Under the pieces are notes generated by a model. It was not told the DNA's origin, searched no databases, and saw nothing but the letters and a program-made list of their open reading frames with translations. Position numbers and translations under genes: made by a program. 64,000 nucleotides of DNA from Rhodocollybia butyracea (Eukaryota; Basidiomycota; Agaricomycetes; Agaricales; Omphalotaceae). Location of the stretch: contig JADNRY010000034.1 in assembly GCA_015501585.1 (NCBI GenBank), positions 310,001 through 374,000 on the forward strand, written 5' to 3'. Every line of letters begins with the position of its first letter. The first letter of the stretch is position 1. Below are positions 31,655-43,866 of this stretch, piece after piece.

Positions 31655-32004
31655 TTACATTTGAACACGAACAAGCTGTAGCAAGGAAAGTCGCTGTTGT
31701 GGTTGATGCGAGTGCTGTATTGGTTGAATTCGAAGCTGCATGCATCAACTGATCTCCTCCATCATCTTACTACCCCGCGCGGGACCTAGCAAGCTCGTTG
31801 CCCCTGCTGTATCGTATAACGGGAAGATGCAGGTGAGGAGGCATCCGCCGTGGTTAGGGGACCATAGTGTGAGGTATGATGATCTTACTTTGTATGTGCG
31901 GGTGAATAAACGACTGACGATGGGTGTTTTATATTTAGGTTCTTGCAGAGCTCGGGTACCCGGAAGCGCAAGTAGAAGAGTTACGTGCCAAAGGGGTTAT
32001 TTGA
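31655..32004 (+). pseudogene. 3' fragment of the CoA-transferase gene
   Basis: Carries the last three exons only: [17 protein letters not shown], then [20 protein letters not shown], and after the intron [20 protein letters not shown] with stop. The same exons end the complete gene at 7996. No 5' exons or catalytic residue are present. Its position directly upstream of KGD1 suggests that CoA-transferase and KGD1 were once neighbours. Confidence 0.85.
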
Positions 32005-33131
32005 AGATCTCGGTTGAGATTACTTGTATTAGGATGACTATTTTGCTTGTTGAATATTTAGGCGAACAAAGAACGTAGGGGCTGAGATGTCCTCGTTGCG
32101 ATGACGAACACTTTCCGAGATGACGAACGAGTGTCTTGTAGGAGATGGGGGAACATAGGTTCTCCAGCCTTGGGGTTGCTCGTGGTGCATATACGTTTTG
32201 TCCCAGTGCGATGGTCACATTGGCCTTCACGTCACTTCAGAGTATGGTATAGTAGTATAGGAGGAAGCCGACGGACAGTGCGTGAGGAGCACGAGATACG
32301 GCGCACGTATCCGATATTATCCGATGTAAAGAGCTGGCGGCCGAGCTTGTCTGCGTGTCACGACTCAACTGCACTGGCATTGAAATTCGTCTGGCATTGT
32401 TGCTCGTGTTACTAGCTGATATGGGGTACTGCAGCATACTGGTAGAGATTGCCATAAAAAGGACTGGCTAGAGCACATGTTTAAGGAGTACCAGTGGGGC
32501 GTCCAAACAGTGCTCAAGACCTTTCGCTCCACCTCGCCGTCCAATTCAGGCCAGCTTATGAGCTGCCTTATTCCGGGTCCTATATCTGGCGTTGTCCGCA
32601 TACCTGCTGCTCTGTGACGAAATATTTTCAGCAGACTCCCAATACCAGATCAGCTTGTCTTTCCTTCTGTTCGCTCCACAGTTTGACCACATTGAAGCTG
32701 AACCACACTATGGTTTTAGTCAGTCCTTTCCACTTATTGATACCTCTCGTTCGTCGCTTTCGGCCGAACTTTTACTCCATAATAAGCCTTTTGATGCATG
32801 GCCTCCGGCTGCGCGATGAACAGGGATGGAAGGCAGATGTACGCCAGGATCTACAGTACTATCCATAGAGGTCGATAGACCAGATCTGTTCGAGCGCATC
32901 TCCATCAAACTCGCGAGACGCCATGGATGTAACTGACGCATAGCTTTACTTAGAAAGGTGAAGTAGCGTTGACTCAGATAATGTGACTCACAGACCGGCT
33001 CGCAAGCAGCTCCGATCCGTCCAAATAAGCGCCCATCGGTGCTATTCGGTGTGAATTTCTACTTGCTTGATCAGTGACCACATCATACCGTAGCTCAGAC
33101 TACGTCGTTTTTCTCTTTCCTTCTTTCTCAA
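32005..33131 (+). promoter_or_regulatory. Intergenic copy C and KGD1 promoter region
   Basis: No gene. Most of it repeats 4756-5877. The last 120 bp before KGD1 (CAAATAAGCGCCCATCGGTG, then a pyrimidine-rich TTTTTCTCTTTCCTTCTTTC tract just before the ATG) are the best conserved part between copies and probably hold the core promoter; pyrimidine tracts at the start site are common in fungal housekeeping genes. The role is inferred. Confidence 0.55.
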
Positions 33132-36100
33132 ATGTTGTCCAGGCAAGCACTGCGATGTCTGCCCAAGTCAAGGGCAGCCGTCGTTGCCCAGGCTCAACAA
33201 TCTATACACCCTCATCGGCGTGACCTGGCAACTCCAGCAGCAAACCCGCCCTCGCCTAATGATATTTTTGCCAACGGGACAAATGCGTACTATGCAGAGG
33301 AAATGTACAGACACTGGAGGCAGGACCCCAGCTCTGTGCATGTTTCTTGGGACGCTTACTTCCGAGGTCTTGACAAAGGCCTGCCCAGCTCTGTGGCTTT
33401 CAGGCCTCCACCAAGTCTCGTTGCGCCCCCAACCGACGGCGCTCCAGCTCTCCATGCCACTAGCGGCGGTGCAGAACTCGATGATCATCTCAAGGTAACA
33501 ATGCTTGACGAATGTAAACTGGCAGAAATAGCTCAAATCCGGTTCTTCTCCACAGGTCCAACTTCTTGTTCGTGCATATCAAGTGCGCGGTCACCATGTT
33601 GCCGAACTTGACCCTCTCGGCATTCTTGACGCAGATCTGGGCGACATAAAGCCTCCGGAGCTCGAACTCAGCCGATATGGTTTCACGGAACGCGACTTGG
33701 ATAAGGATATCACCCTTGGGCCCGGCATCCTTCCTCATTTCGCTACGGAGGACACAAGAGCTATGAAGTTGGGCGAAATCATCAAGCTCTGCAAACGTAT
33801 CTACTGTGAGCATCTAAAAACCTTTATGACGCGTATTTGCTCACCCAAAGTACGCAGGTGGTGCTGTCGGTATCCAATACATCCACATTCCCGACAAAGA
33901 CCAGTGCGATTGGATCCGTGAACGAGTCGAAATCCCTAAACCTTGGAATTACACCGTTGACGAAAAACGAATGATCCTCGATCGTCTAATTTGGTCCGAA
34001 TCCTTTGAAAAGTTCATCGCTTCTAAATATCCCAACGAGAAGCGTTTCGGACTCGAAGGTTGCGAAGCTCTCATTCCCGGTATGAAAGCTCTTATTGATC
34101 GCTCCGTCGAACATGGCGTCTCGAATATCACGATGGGAATGCCACATCGAGGCCGTCTTAATGTCCTCGCCAATGTCATCAGGAAACCCATCGAGGCTAT
34201 CTTGAACGAATTCAGTGGTGCCGAGGGTGATGAGCCTGCTGGAGATGTCAAGTACCATCTCGGTGCCAACTATATCCGTCCTACTCCTTCTGGTAAAAAG
34301 GTCGCTCTCTCCCTTGTCGCCAACCCGTCCCATCTCGAAGCTGAAGATCCCGTCGTTCTCGGAAAAACGCGCGCTATACAGCACTTTGAGAACGACGAAA
34401 AGTCGCACGACAAAGCTATGGGTGTTCTACTTCACGGTGATGCTGCCTTCGCTGGGCAGGGTATTGTTTACGAGACTATGGGCATGCACAACCTTCCCCA
34501 CTATGGTACCGGAGGAACTATTCATCTCATCGTCAACAACCAGGTTGGTTTCACCACTGACCCTCGTTTCGCTCGGTCTACGCCTTACCCCTCAGATATC
34601 GCTAAATCTATCGACGCTCCGATATTCCACGTCAACGGTGACAACGTCGAGGCGGTGACTTTCGTCTGCCAGCTCGCCGCTGACTACAGGGCCAAGTACA
34701 AGAAGGACGTCGTCATTGATATCGTTTGTTACAGGCGCTACGGACACAACGAGACCGATCAACCGATGTTCACTCAGCCGAGGATGTACAAGGCCATCGA
34801 GGGACAACCTACTCCGCTCACTCAGTATTCTAAATTCCTCATCGGTAGGGCACCTTTACCGAGAAGGATATCGAGGAACACAAAAAATGGGTATGGGGCA
34901 TGCTCGAGAAGGCTGCTTCTGGCGCCAAGGATTATGTGCCCACATCGAAGGAATGGCTGTCTGCTTCTTGGCAGGGATTCCCCTCCCCCAAGCAACTTGC
35001 TGACCAGACTCTTCCAACCCGTCTTACCGGCTCCACCGAAGATACTCTCAAGCGCATCGGACGTGCCATCTCCACCTATCCCAATGGTTTCAGCGTCCAC
35101 CGCAACCTTAGCCGTATCTTGCAGTCCCGAGGAAAGGCTATCGAAGAAGGAACGAACATCGATTGGTCTACCGCTGAAGCGCTCGCTTTTGGTTCGCTCG
35201 CCCTTGAGAACATTCACGTCCGTGTTTCTGGCCAGGATGTCGAACGTGGTACTTTCTCCCAGCGCCATGCTGTCCTGCACGATCAAGAAACTGAGAAACA
35301 ATACGTTCCTCTCAATGATCTCGGCTCATCTCAAGGTCGCTTTGTCGTCTGTAACTCTTCCTTATCCGAATACGGTACTCTTGGTTTCGAACTTGGATAC
35401 TCTCTCGTCTCTCCAGACTGTTTGACGATGTGGGAAGCTCAATTTGGTGACTTTGCGAACAACGCGCAGTGTATCATCGACCAGTTTATTGCTAGCGGAG
35501 AAAGGAAGTGGTTACAGAGGTCCGGACTTGTTATGAGTTTACCCCATGGATACGATGGACAAGGTCCTGAGCACTCTAGTGCGAGGATCGAGCGGTTCTT
35601 GCAACTCTGCGATGACCATCCTAACGTATTCCCTACCCAGGAGAAGGTTGAGAGGCAACACCAGGACTGTAATATGCAAGTGGTTTACCCCACCACTCCG
35701 GCCAACTACGTGGGTCATATTCTCAATTCATCTTGGACCGTTACTAACTGACATTGTAGTTCCACGTCCTCCGTCGTCAAATTCACCGCGATTTCCGCAA
35801 GCCCCTTATTATCTTCTTCTCCAAGAGCCTCCTTCGTCATCCTAAAGCTCGCTCCGACCTTGCTGAAATGGTTGGGGAAACTCACTTTGAAAGGTATCTC
35901 CCCGATCCTCACACCGAAGAGTTGGTTGCTCCTGAGGAAATCAAGAAGCATGTCCTCTGTTCTGGTTAGTTGGTATTTTTACCTATCTGATCTGGATACT
36001 GATATTTCTCGTGAACAGGACAAGTTTACCACACACTTCTTGCCGCTAGGGAGGAGAGAGGTATCAAAGATATTGCGATTAGCAGGATTGAACAAATCTC

Positions 36101-36489
36101 GCCTTTCCCCTACGACATGGTACGTTGTCGGATATCATATTATCATGCATGCATCACTTAACCTGTTACACGTCGTAGATCACTCCTCATTTGGACAAGT
36201 ACCCCAACGCTGGACTGCTTTGGTGCCAGGAGGAACCTCTGAACAACGGAGCTTGGAGCTATGTTGGACCCCGTATCTACACCGCTGCACAACAGACCGA
36301 GCACCACAAGCAAAAATACCCGAGGTATGCTGGACGAGGCCCTACAAGTTCTGTTGCCACTGGATCAAAGGTTCGTCGTATTCGTATCAGTCGGATATTC
36401 GATAACTGATCGGTGATAACTCTAAACAGGCTCAGCACAAGAAGGAGATTGAGATGTTTATCGATGCTGCTTTCGATCTTTCTTCTTAG
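33132..36489 (+). CDS. KGD1: 2-oxoglutarate dehydrogenase E1 component, mitochondrial
   Basis: E1 of the 2-oxoglutarate dehydrogenase complex decarboxylates 2-oxoglutarate with thiamine diphosphate and passes succinyl to E2 in the TCA cycle. Exons: 33132-33494, 33556-33805, 33858-35709, 35760-35964, 36019-36119, 36179-36370, 36430-36489, all GT-AG. Visible parts: mitochondrial presequence ([15 protein letters not shown]); [49 protein letters not shown]; the ThDP-binding block [16 protein letters not shown]...[28 protein letters not shown]; the transketolase pyrimidine-binding half [36 protein letters not shown]; and the C-terminus [19 protein letters not shown]. Near 34850 the frame must shift by one base (from QYSKFLI to [14 protein letters not shown]), equal to one missing base. 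In an essential gene this is more likely a sequencing error than a real lesion. Confidence 0.95.
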
Positions 36490-38011
36490 AACTTCTGTTC
36501 GACTTCGGAAGGACGGCAAGAGAGGGATCCATGAGCATGAAGATCTGAATTGCTACTAATCTACGAGTAATGGAGTGACTATTTTATTGACGCGTTCCTT
36601 TATACTATCTTAGTGACCTGGACCACCGTTTTTTCTTCAATTTCATAATTTCATGACGTTCAAGGCTGGATTTTCGGAACCGCTGCAGTCGAACCTATAC
36701 CCAGGACGCTTTGTCTCCAACTTGGGTTTCGCTGACCTTGTACTCGTGTGTGCCTTTGTTCAGAAGACTACTGAAGGTAGTGCCACGAGCATGAATGGTC
36801 GAAATACAAAACGGTTGCCGGTCAAGGGCAAAATGTGTGTGTAAGTCTCCGTTTTAGTCTCCCTATCGCAGCCGATCGATATCAATGCAATCGATGTACT
36901 CGCGTCTGTATATTCGTCTGGCAGGTGTCTTGCTCCCATGCAAAAAGGGAAGAGTAGGAAGCCCTGAAGCTGCGAGCTCTTGTTCTGCTTTCAGAGTGGT
37001 TCAATATCATTCATCGTCTGAGCTGTCTTCGAGCCGGAGAGAGAAGATGACATCGGTACCGTCCACCACATAACTCGGAAAACCCGTATGGGATAACTGA
37101 AACTAGACTTTACCTTTGCCATCTGGTCTGCGGTTCAGCTCCTGCGATGGTTCCATGTGGTATAGGTCAATTAACGTTAAATTGACTGCGAAACTCGCGG
37201 TATGAATGACGCTATCGGTGGGTATTTATATCAAGGATAGATGTTAGCCGTGCTAGTTACTTTAAACACATCACGCGCACATACCTGCGTCTTCTCGGAC
37301 TCCGTTATCATGGAGTGCTTTATCATTAAGGAGATGAAACCGGTCCCAGCGGTGGGTCGCGGTTGGTTGTGTTACCGCGTCGGGTCTAGGACCCCCGCGA
37401 TATTTTGGTCAAATAAGATTGACCAGTCACTTTGATATACCGTCTCTCATGGAGGTAAGGCGAATCGTATTTGTTAGGCAGGCCTAATTTTGGGCCTAGC
37501 GCTCTGGAAAAATTCTCAAGGGTAAAATCCCGTATAAGGAAACATGCGTAAGGAAACATGGTGGAATATAGTGAGTGGGATTTGAATTTAGTACATAATA
37601 CGGGACCTATACACAGCAGTAGAATACAGGGAATGAATCAAATGAATCATGATGCAACTTAATTTTCAACGAGTGATGGGAAAAATACAAGAAAAAATAG
37701 GCACACCGAAAGTTCTCGTATAATCGTCAACCTGGGGTGGGATTTGGGAACTAGGGGAGAGCTGACCGCAGGGAACTAACTTTTTAGGATAGAGATGAAT
37801 ATCAACTTGTAAACTTGTAAACTAAGGCCCGGCGCCCAGGCCTACCTCGAATAGTTTGCCTGAGGCCTAGGCTTTAGGCTGTCGTGAGAATCTGAACTTA
37901 AAGATGTCGTCATGCCCGTTGATCAAGTAAAACGGCAAAGACCGGGAGATTATCATTATCTCTTACTTCTTGCCTCTAATTCCGACATTTTGTTTCTTTT
38001 CTGGCGGTAGA
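36490..38011. other. Intergenic region, no gene recognised
   Basis: Short ORFs at 36653-36844, 36885-37073 and 37241-37435 have no family-like features, no consistent splice context and no conservation inside the window. It contains the KGD1 3' UTR and the YPD1 promoter. Confidence 0.4.
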
Positions 38012-38725
38012 ATGCCTTCGTCAGATAAACCTGTACCAACATCGTCCACCGACACGTTGACGCCGTCGAAACCGTCTTCACCAAAGGCAACCAAAGCCGA
38101 TTCTACCGCAAAAGCTCCATTGCCGCCCACCACCAAAGAGGCTCCATCTTCAAATCCAGAACCTGTGTCAGAGCGGAATGGCGATGTCGAGGAAGAGGAA
38201 GAGAAAGTACGTTTCTTTTGTTCTTTCGCTGTTGAATCATGGCTCATTATCCCGACAGGAACGAGCTCCGGCCCAGGACGAGATAATCAATATGAGCATC
38301 TTTAACCAGATTCTGGAACTCGATGAAGAAGACAACCAGGATTTTTCTCGAGAAATGGTGGAAGAGTATTATACTCAGGCTGCTCAAACATTTAAAGACA
38401 TGGACGCAGCCTTGTCAGTTCATCTATTGCTTATATCTGCCATGTACTCAACGATTGCTCCAGAGTCAAGAAAGATCTCTCAAAACTTTCTGATCTTGGG
38501 CATTTTTTCAAAGGCTCCTCCGCTACGCTAGGCGTCACTCACGTTCAGAAGTCATGCGAAAAAATACAGCGATATGGGCAGCTGCGGGACGAAGAAAAGG
38601 GAATCGATCTCGAGGAGAAACAAGCTCTAGATCTGATTTCTCAGTTAATTATTCAGGTCAAAGGCGAGTATCTGGTTGCAGAAAGGTGGATGAAAGATCG
38701 GTATCCAAAGCTTGACGACGAGTGA
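38012..38725 (+). CDS. YPD1: Histidine-containing phosphotransfer protein (Ypd1-like)
   Basis: Ypd1 relays phosphate from hybrid histidine kinases to the response regulators of the osmotic/oxidative stress pathway. Three exons (38012-38206, 38259-38413, 38464-38725) with introns of 52 and 50 nt give 203 residues. After a Ser/Pro/Thr-rich, acidic N-terminus of about 70 residues comes the HPt four-helix domain: SIFNQILELDEEDNQDFSRE, then DLSKLSDLGHFFKGSSATLG, where the His of LGHFFKGSS is the phosphorylation site, and CEKIQRYGQL. The last helix ends WMKDRYPKLDDE. The His-x2-Lys-Gly-Ser-Ser core is complete, so it should be functional. Single HPt genes are usual in fungi. Confidence 0.93.
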
Positions 38726-38873
38726 TTTGTATTCGGTAAAGGGATGATATCAGCCTTATGTGCCTGCGAGCTAGAAGAGGGCGAGATGTCTGGCTTGGAG
38801 CGAGAGAACGGAGCTTAAGCGGGAGGCATCATCGTCTTACTCTACTCTGGCTTTTGCTTGCGGAGTGAACTCG

Positions 38874-39424
38874 ATGTCAACGCTTTCAAAGCAGGTCATT
38901 CGTTTGAACGACGTAATGGTCCCAGAGGAAGAAATGGACAGACAAGGAGAGGCAGTGTATGTATCGCAAAATCCAATTTTATCTTCCATGATCACTTTAT
39001 TTTTGAGTAACAACTTTACTGGCTGTATTACTTACCCCCACCATGACTTGCTGTTTGGTTATTTTCGCCCTTGTGTCTTTATCATTCGGATCGCCTTTAT
39101 CAGACATCTTACTCCATCTCTCCCGCACTCAGTAATCGCTATCGTCGTACCCTCATGCTATGTATTTTTTTACTCGTCTACATACATCCTGAGCCCAAAA
39201 GACTGCTAACGCTCTAGTTAAGCAGTTCATACTTCGGAGGTAAATCGTTCGACTCGGGTAAGCCCCAGTCGAATTCATCGTTCATCGATGCTCACTTGAA
39301 CCCGTATCAGTACATAGTACATGACCTCAGAATTCACAAGTTGAGGCTCAATATTCAATACTGGCTGGAAGGAAGGAAGAATCTATTACACGGCGTAGGA
39401 CCTTGGTATGGGCGCGATCGATAA
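38874..39424 (+). CDS. Small conserved-looking protein, unrecognised
   Basis: Two exons (38874-38956 and 39223-39424) joined across a 266-nt intron (GTATGT...GTTAAG with a CTAAC branch point about 12 nt upstream of the acceptor) give 94 residues. It begins MSTLSKQVIRLNDVMVPEEE and ends with the basic, aromatic segment INIQYW-like text NIQYWLEGRKNLLHGVGPWY. The fit of both frames across a consensus intron supports a real gene, but the family was not recognised and expression is untested. The long intron is unusual for this window. Confidence 0.5.
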
Positions 39425-41666
39425 CTTTGTGAATTAGACGCCAAAGCCATTCCCCTTTGTTCGCCGCGCGACTTCTCTCTCTCTATCCACCACCATTGAT
39501 CGTGGAGGTAGTAAACCTCGGAGACCTGGCAGAGTGTGCTTGAAGGTTGTGACCCTCTCCCAGAAGACTGGTGCAAGATGACTGGAGTTTTAGTGGGTAT
39601 TAGTGCTGGTGTTGGTTGAGGGGTTATGATTATGTTTATTTTTCAAGCGGTAAGTCAAGATATGGAGCAGAAATGGGAATAGGAGTGGCGGTGCAGCACA
39701 ATCCTTGCAAAAACATCTGGCACTGGGTGCATAACTGCATTTCTCCAGGTGCGTTGGAGGCGATGCCCAACGGTGTACGGGGTTGTCGGCACAACTGAAG
39801 GGAGATATCACTTTCACAAAAAAAAAAAAAAAATACTCAAAATATGGTTGAAGAGCGATGATCTCACTCCTTCTCCTGCTTCTCGCATACCCATCGTAGT
39901 TGATCTCAATCTCGCAAAAAAGCATCAGCTCCAGCCAAATCAGAGTATTCATGCCCTAATCATGAATAGACAAACAAGACCCAGTAGACTCATCACAGCC
40001 GTACGCCCTCCCAGAGGACGACCCCTACATTCTCATACTCATAACACAGGTGATGTCGTGGCCGGGCCACTTCTGATTGAGTTGTCAGCTACACAGAGGT
40101 AGAACTGAACGTAGGAGACACAGGGGCCGCAACGGATACAGCTTTAAGACAGCCCGGCTGACACAAAGCCGAGGATATCGAGACGCAAAACCCAACAATT
40201 GAAATTGAATCGAGACAACCCGGGTAATCTGGGTGTTTGGCGACATTTGGTGAGACCGTGTAGCGAATGGCGTAAAGCTTTTCATCGTCAAACACCACCA
40301 TCGGGACATCCTCCTGAATATGAGCAAGCATTCTCTCAAACTTTTGTAAGTTTTTCGAGGTTAGGTCCCCGACCGTAACGAGCAGCAAGAAACCTCGTGA
40401 TTGGTTTGAGAAAATTGAGTTATAACGTGAAAGAGAAAAGGGATGAGTTCCGATCCGTCGTGAGATCAAGAGGTGAGAGGTGCCGGTGAGGGGTGGGCCT
40501 TCCTCTCGTTTGGTTAAGCCGCATCTGCGACGCGATGTTCATCATTTCCTCGTCGTATCCCGATTAAGTTGACTGTCTCTCATGCCTTGCGCTCTCCCTG
40601 CCCATGTACTGTCAGTCTTGGATATATCCTATACGCGAATTGGCCGATTGTTAAGCGGAACGAAGCTAAATGGGGCTGAAGATTTGCGAACGAATGGTTC
40701 GAGGTTTCGTGGTGAGACTTGATAGTCAAGGATACGCGGACAGTTGTTGTCGATTCAATGAGGTGAGGAAGTGCAATTAGTATTAAACAAACTGAGAGAA
40801 TCTAGAGTACACACCTTTCTTCCTTTCTTCTTTAAATTCATTTCCAGAACTATTTCGCAGACGTACACGTCTCACCGTAATCCAAACGGTGTAGGCGTGC
40901 GTGGAGCAAGAAGAGTCTTGACATCTTTTGCGACTTTATCAACTGTTCAAGCGGATCGAGGTAAGCAAAAGGTCAGCATGTATTTAGCTTTGATAAGGGA
41001 AGGCGATTCAGTTCAGAAGAAAGCCTTTTGGGTATATCGAAAGCTCGACGGGCGTCACCACCGAGACGAAATTTGGGCCTGTCACCTTTTGGAAGGCTAA
41101 ACCTTGAAAATACACAAAGCTAGGGGAGAAGTAGAAAGACCAAGCCTAGCTAGCTGTCTTTTGTGAAGAGAATACTCGTTCACATATAAGGTTCAACGTG
41201 ACTCTTACTGTGTGGCGTCACAATACTAACTGTCGCTTTGTCAGTAGAATAGCTGACAGCAAATACGGCTCGTCTGTTTCTGGAAGAAGTATGGTGGTAA
41301 GTATGGCAGGGTGTAGGGATTCAGAGAGCAAAGCCTTACGCGTAAGTACGCACAGAGTTGCCCAAGAGGAACTTGTCTAGTCTCCCCCAAGGCAGACATT
41401 ATACATTGACGATCCATACGGATGTGTGTATATAGAGATCTTGCCCCATGACAACCCGCTGTAGGTCCTAACCTCTAGGTTTCGCTAGAAGCACTGTACT
41501 AGTGAATGAAAGGTAGACATTTTCTCAATTAAAATTGAACCCACGAGACTCTTTAACGAGATAACTCTAGCTTTTCATATCAGATCTCGGCCCCAATACA
41601 GTTGGATATGCTATATAGGACTCCCTCTCCCATCGAGGGAGTCTTGCGCGACATCTATGGGCCCAG
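39425..41666. other. Intergenic region with only weak ORFs
   Basis: ORFs at 39590-39952 (minus), 39749-40102 (plus), 40089-40469 (minus) and 40771-41100 (plus) overlap each other or lack family features. The minus ORF 40089-40469 (NLQKFERMLAHIQEDVPMVV) is the most protein-like but remains unsupported. A run of about 16 A occurs at 39819-39834. No gene is called. Confidence 0.35.
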
Positions 41667-42910
41667 ATGTCGCCTCTTCAGCTTTTCCGAGCATACACTC
41701 CTGACTCCGGCGCAGTATTCAATGAGCGAAGCGGTTTCCTCGCACGAGGCTCTGGTATATGTTTCGATCCAAACAACAGTCCGAACAAGGCGAAGGAAAT
41801 TGTTGAACGCCATCTGAACTGGAATAATACGAGCACGCCATCTCCGCTTATTTCCACGTCTACTCAGTCAAAAGCAAAACGTATCGCAGCCTCGTTGAGA
41901 CGGAAACACCCTCGCTCAATTGTATATATTGCTCAGGTAGTGTATAAAGCTGAAGAATTATCGACGAGGGGCCCCGAGGTCCATAATATGTGTGCATTGG
42001 CGAAGAAATTGGGAGCGGACAATGCTTGGAAGGATAAGCAAGAGTATGTCTTCGTCAACCACTGGATTCCTCTTCCATGCATCGTAGAGGTATCTCAAGT
42101 TGGTACGTGTTCGTATATCTGGCAATATAGATTCGTACCTTGAATCATTATCTGACGCCAATCCAGTCGAATGGACCACGAAGCTTGTCCCTTCCAAGTA
42201 TATCAGTATCTGGCCAAATCCGACGGCCACCTCTTCAGAACTCTTTTCTGCAGATATACGGTTGCTATCGATGATGATGATGACCACCGTATTTCTGCAG
42301 AGGCCACTAACACCAGCAGCACCACCGGTATCAGTATCGGCGACACTTTCTTTATTCCGCGCATTCACGCGCACAGCCAATACAGACTCTACCTTGGACC
42401 GCCAGAATTCATTCGTCGCAGGCAACACCGCGATGAAATTTAATCCTGTCGGAAAGGCTGGAGCTGAGGCGGCTAGTATCTTGAAGAACCATCTAAATTG
42501 GGACAGAACTCGGGTTCATTCACCGCTGATTTCAGTATCCTTAACATTTGACGATGCGAAGGAAGTAGCAGCCAATTTGAGAAAGTTGTATCCGGGGGAC
42601 AAAGTGTATATCGCCGAAGTGGTGTTTGATCAGAAGAAGGCCAAACCGGAGGTTTATCAGTTGCGCTAGTTGGCTAAGAACCTGGGAGTCCCACTGGAAC
42701 AGTCTCACGAAGGGTATGTTTTTGTAAAGTCCATTCCTCGCAAGTTTGTTTTGAACGTCCGTCAAGTCGGTGAGTTCTTGGCTTATTCATGTTTCAACAT
42801 CCTGAGCATCTCACGAATAATCAGCAACATGGAAATCTAAAGGAAAACCTTCAACGTACAAGGACATTTGGAAAAACTCTCGATCGCCCTACTATCAGAC
42901 GACCGTCTAG
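41667..42910 (+). pseudogene. Protein with two tandem DUF7587-like domains, one stop codon
   Basis: The first domain starts at 41667 (MSPLQLFRAYTPDSGAVFNE), with GFLARGSGICF, then ERHLNWNNTSTPSPLIS, IVYIAQVV and EYVFVNHWIP. After a GT-AG intron (about 42103-42166) and a Ser/Met-rich linker, a second copy follows: LSLFRAFT, SFVAGNTAMKF, KNHLNWDRTRVHSPLIS, KVYIAEVV and GYVFVKSIP. A second consensus intron (about 42770-42826) leads to a basic C-terminus ending at 42910. The paired HLNW...SPLIS and VYIA-V patterns match fungal DUF7587 proteins, sometimes compared with ADP-ribosyltransferase-like folds (an unproven link). TAG at 42667-42669 interrupts the second domain just before LAKNLG. Function unknown. 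Confidence 0.65.
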
Positions 42911-43866
42911 TCAGACCGCGGCCTTGAGTTCCGAACTCGAACGTCTGTTTTTTCTATATGTAGTAGTTACATGTACATGAAGCATCTGTGCGATTTTCCT
43001 ACTACTTCTACTTTAGTTATCAGACCTTCCCAAGTACATACCCGAGTTAACAACGAACGCCCAATGAATTTCTCTTGGAACCTTTGTATGGGGGTGTAAC
43101 ATTTGGTGACATGGAACAAAGTCTGTATAACTTGTCCCCTCTGATCTTAAGTGGGTCCACTTTAACATGTCACAAATAAAAATCACATTTGTGCCAGAGT
43201 CCATAAACCCAGATTGATTCATGATGCGCTGGAGAAGCGAAAACAGCGCTTTTTTTCAAGTACCCGAATTTTCAGGATGGTATTATATTCAATTCTGAGC
43301 AGGTAAAGCGCCTACCACCAGTATGTCATTTGGCACCGTTAGGACAGGAGCAAGAGTGACACAAGAGTTGAAGAGTCACTCTTACTCTTGTCCTAATGGA
43401 ACGGTTACGCACACCGTGACAGGCCTAGGTAAAGTCAGACTTGTGCACAAAAACATGAGTGGAGACAACGCAAAGACAACAGCGACTAGTATTTGTACCA
43501 CTACATTGGACGAATAGTTTCTTTGTATGAAAGATTTCCTATCATATGATAAAAGTGCAACTACTGTCTATAAATAAGGTTAAAAAGAGAACACAAAAGA
43601 AACCTGATTAGAAAATAGCAGAACGTTACATATGTATTCCCCGCAATGTGATAGTATATACTAATTTAATTGGGAGTGGGAGGGCTTGAGTCACTTGTTG
43701 TCCTCAAGTGTTGAGTTTGGGTAAAAGTGCTAGCACCACAATGGACCAGCTGGCAGAAGTCATCGCCACCACCGAGTCCTCTGATGATGATAATGAGCTG
43801 GTCAATGAGACTTTGTTTCTCGCGTTGCAGCGGTGCAACGCTTCTTCCAACCTACGGATCTCACAG
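42911..43866. other. Intergenic region with a hairpin-bearing small ORF
   Basis: An ORF of 64 codons at 43323-43517 contains an inverted repeat of about 25 bp (around 43338-43365 against 43372-43405; AGGACAGGAGCAAGAGTGAC and GTCACTCTTACTCTTGTCCT). The hairpin makes coding unlikely. A minus ORF at 43013-43222 is unsupported. Nothing else seen. Confidence 0.4.

Noticed and set aside
34001..35425. Continuation of the first KGD1 ORF past 34850 to 35425
   Set aside because: After 34850 this frame no longer matches E1; the family sequence continues in the other frame.
40089..40469. Minus-strand ORF NLQKFERMLAHIQED as a gene
   Set aside because: Protein-like composition but no family, intron or neighbour evidence.
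43323..43517. Small protein of 64 residues
   Set aside because: A 25-bp inverted repeat occupies much of the first half and no homologue or splice context supports coding.
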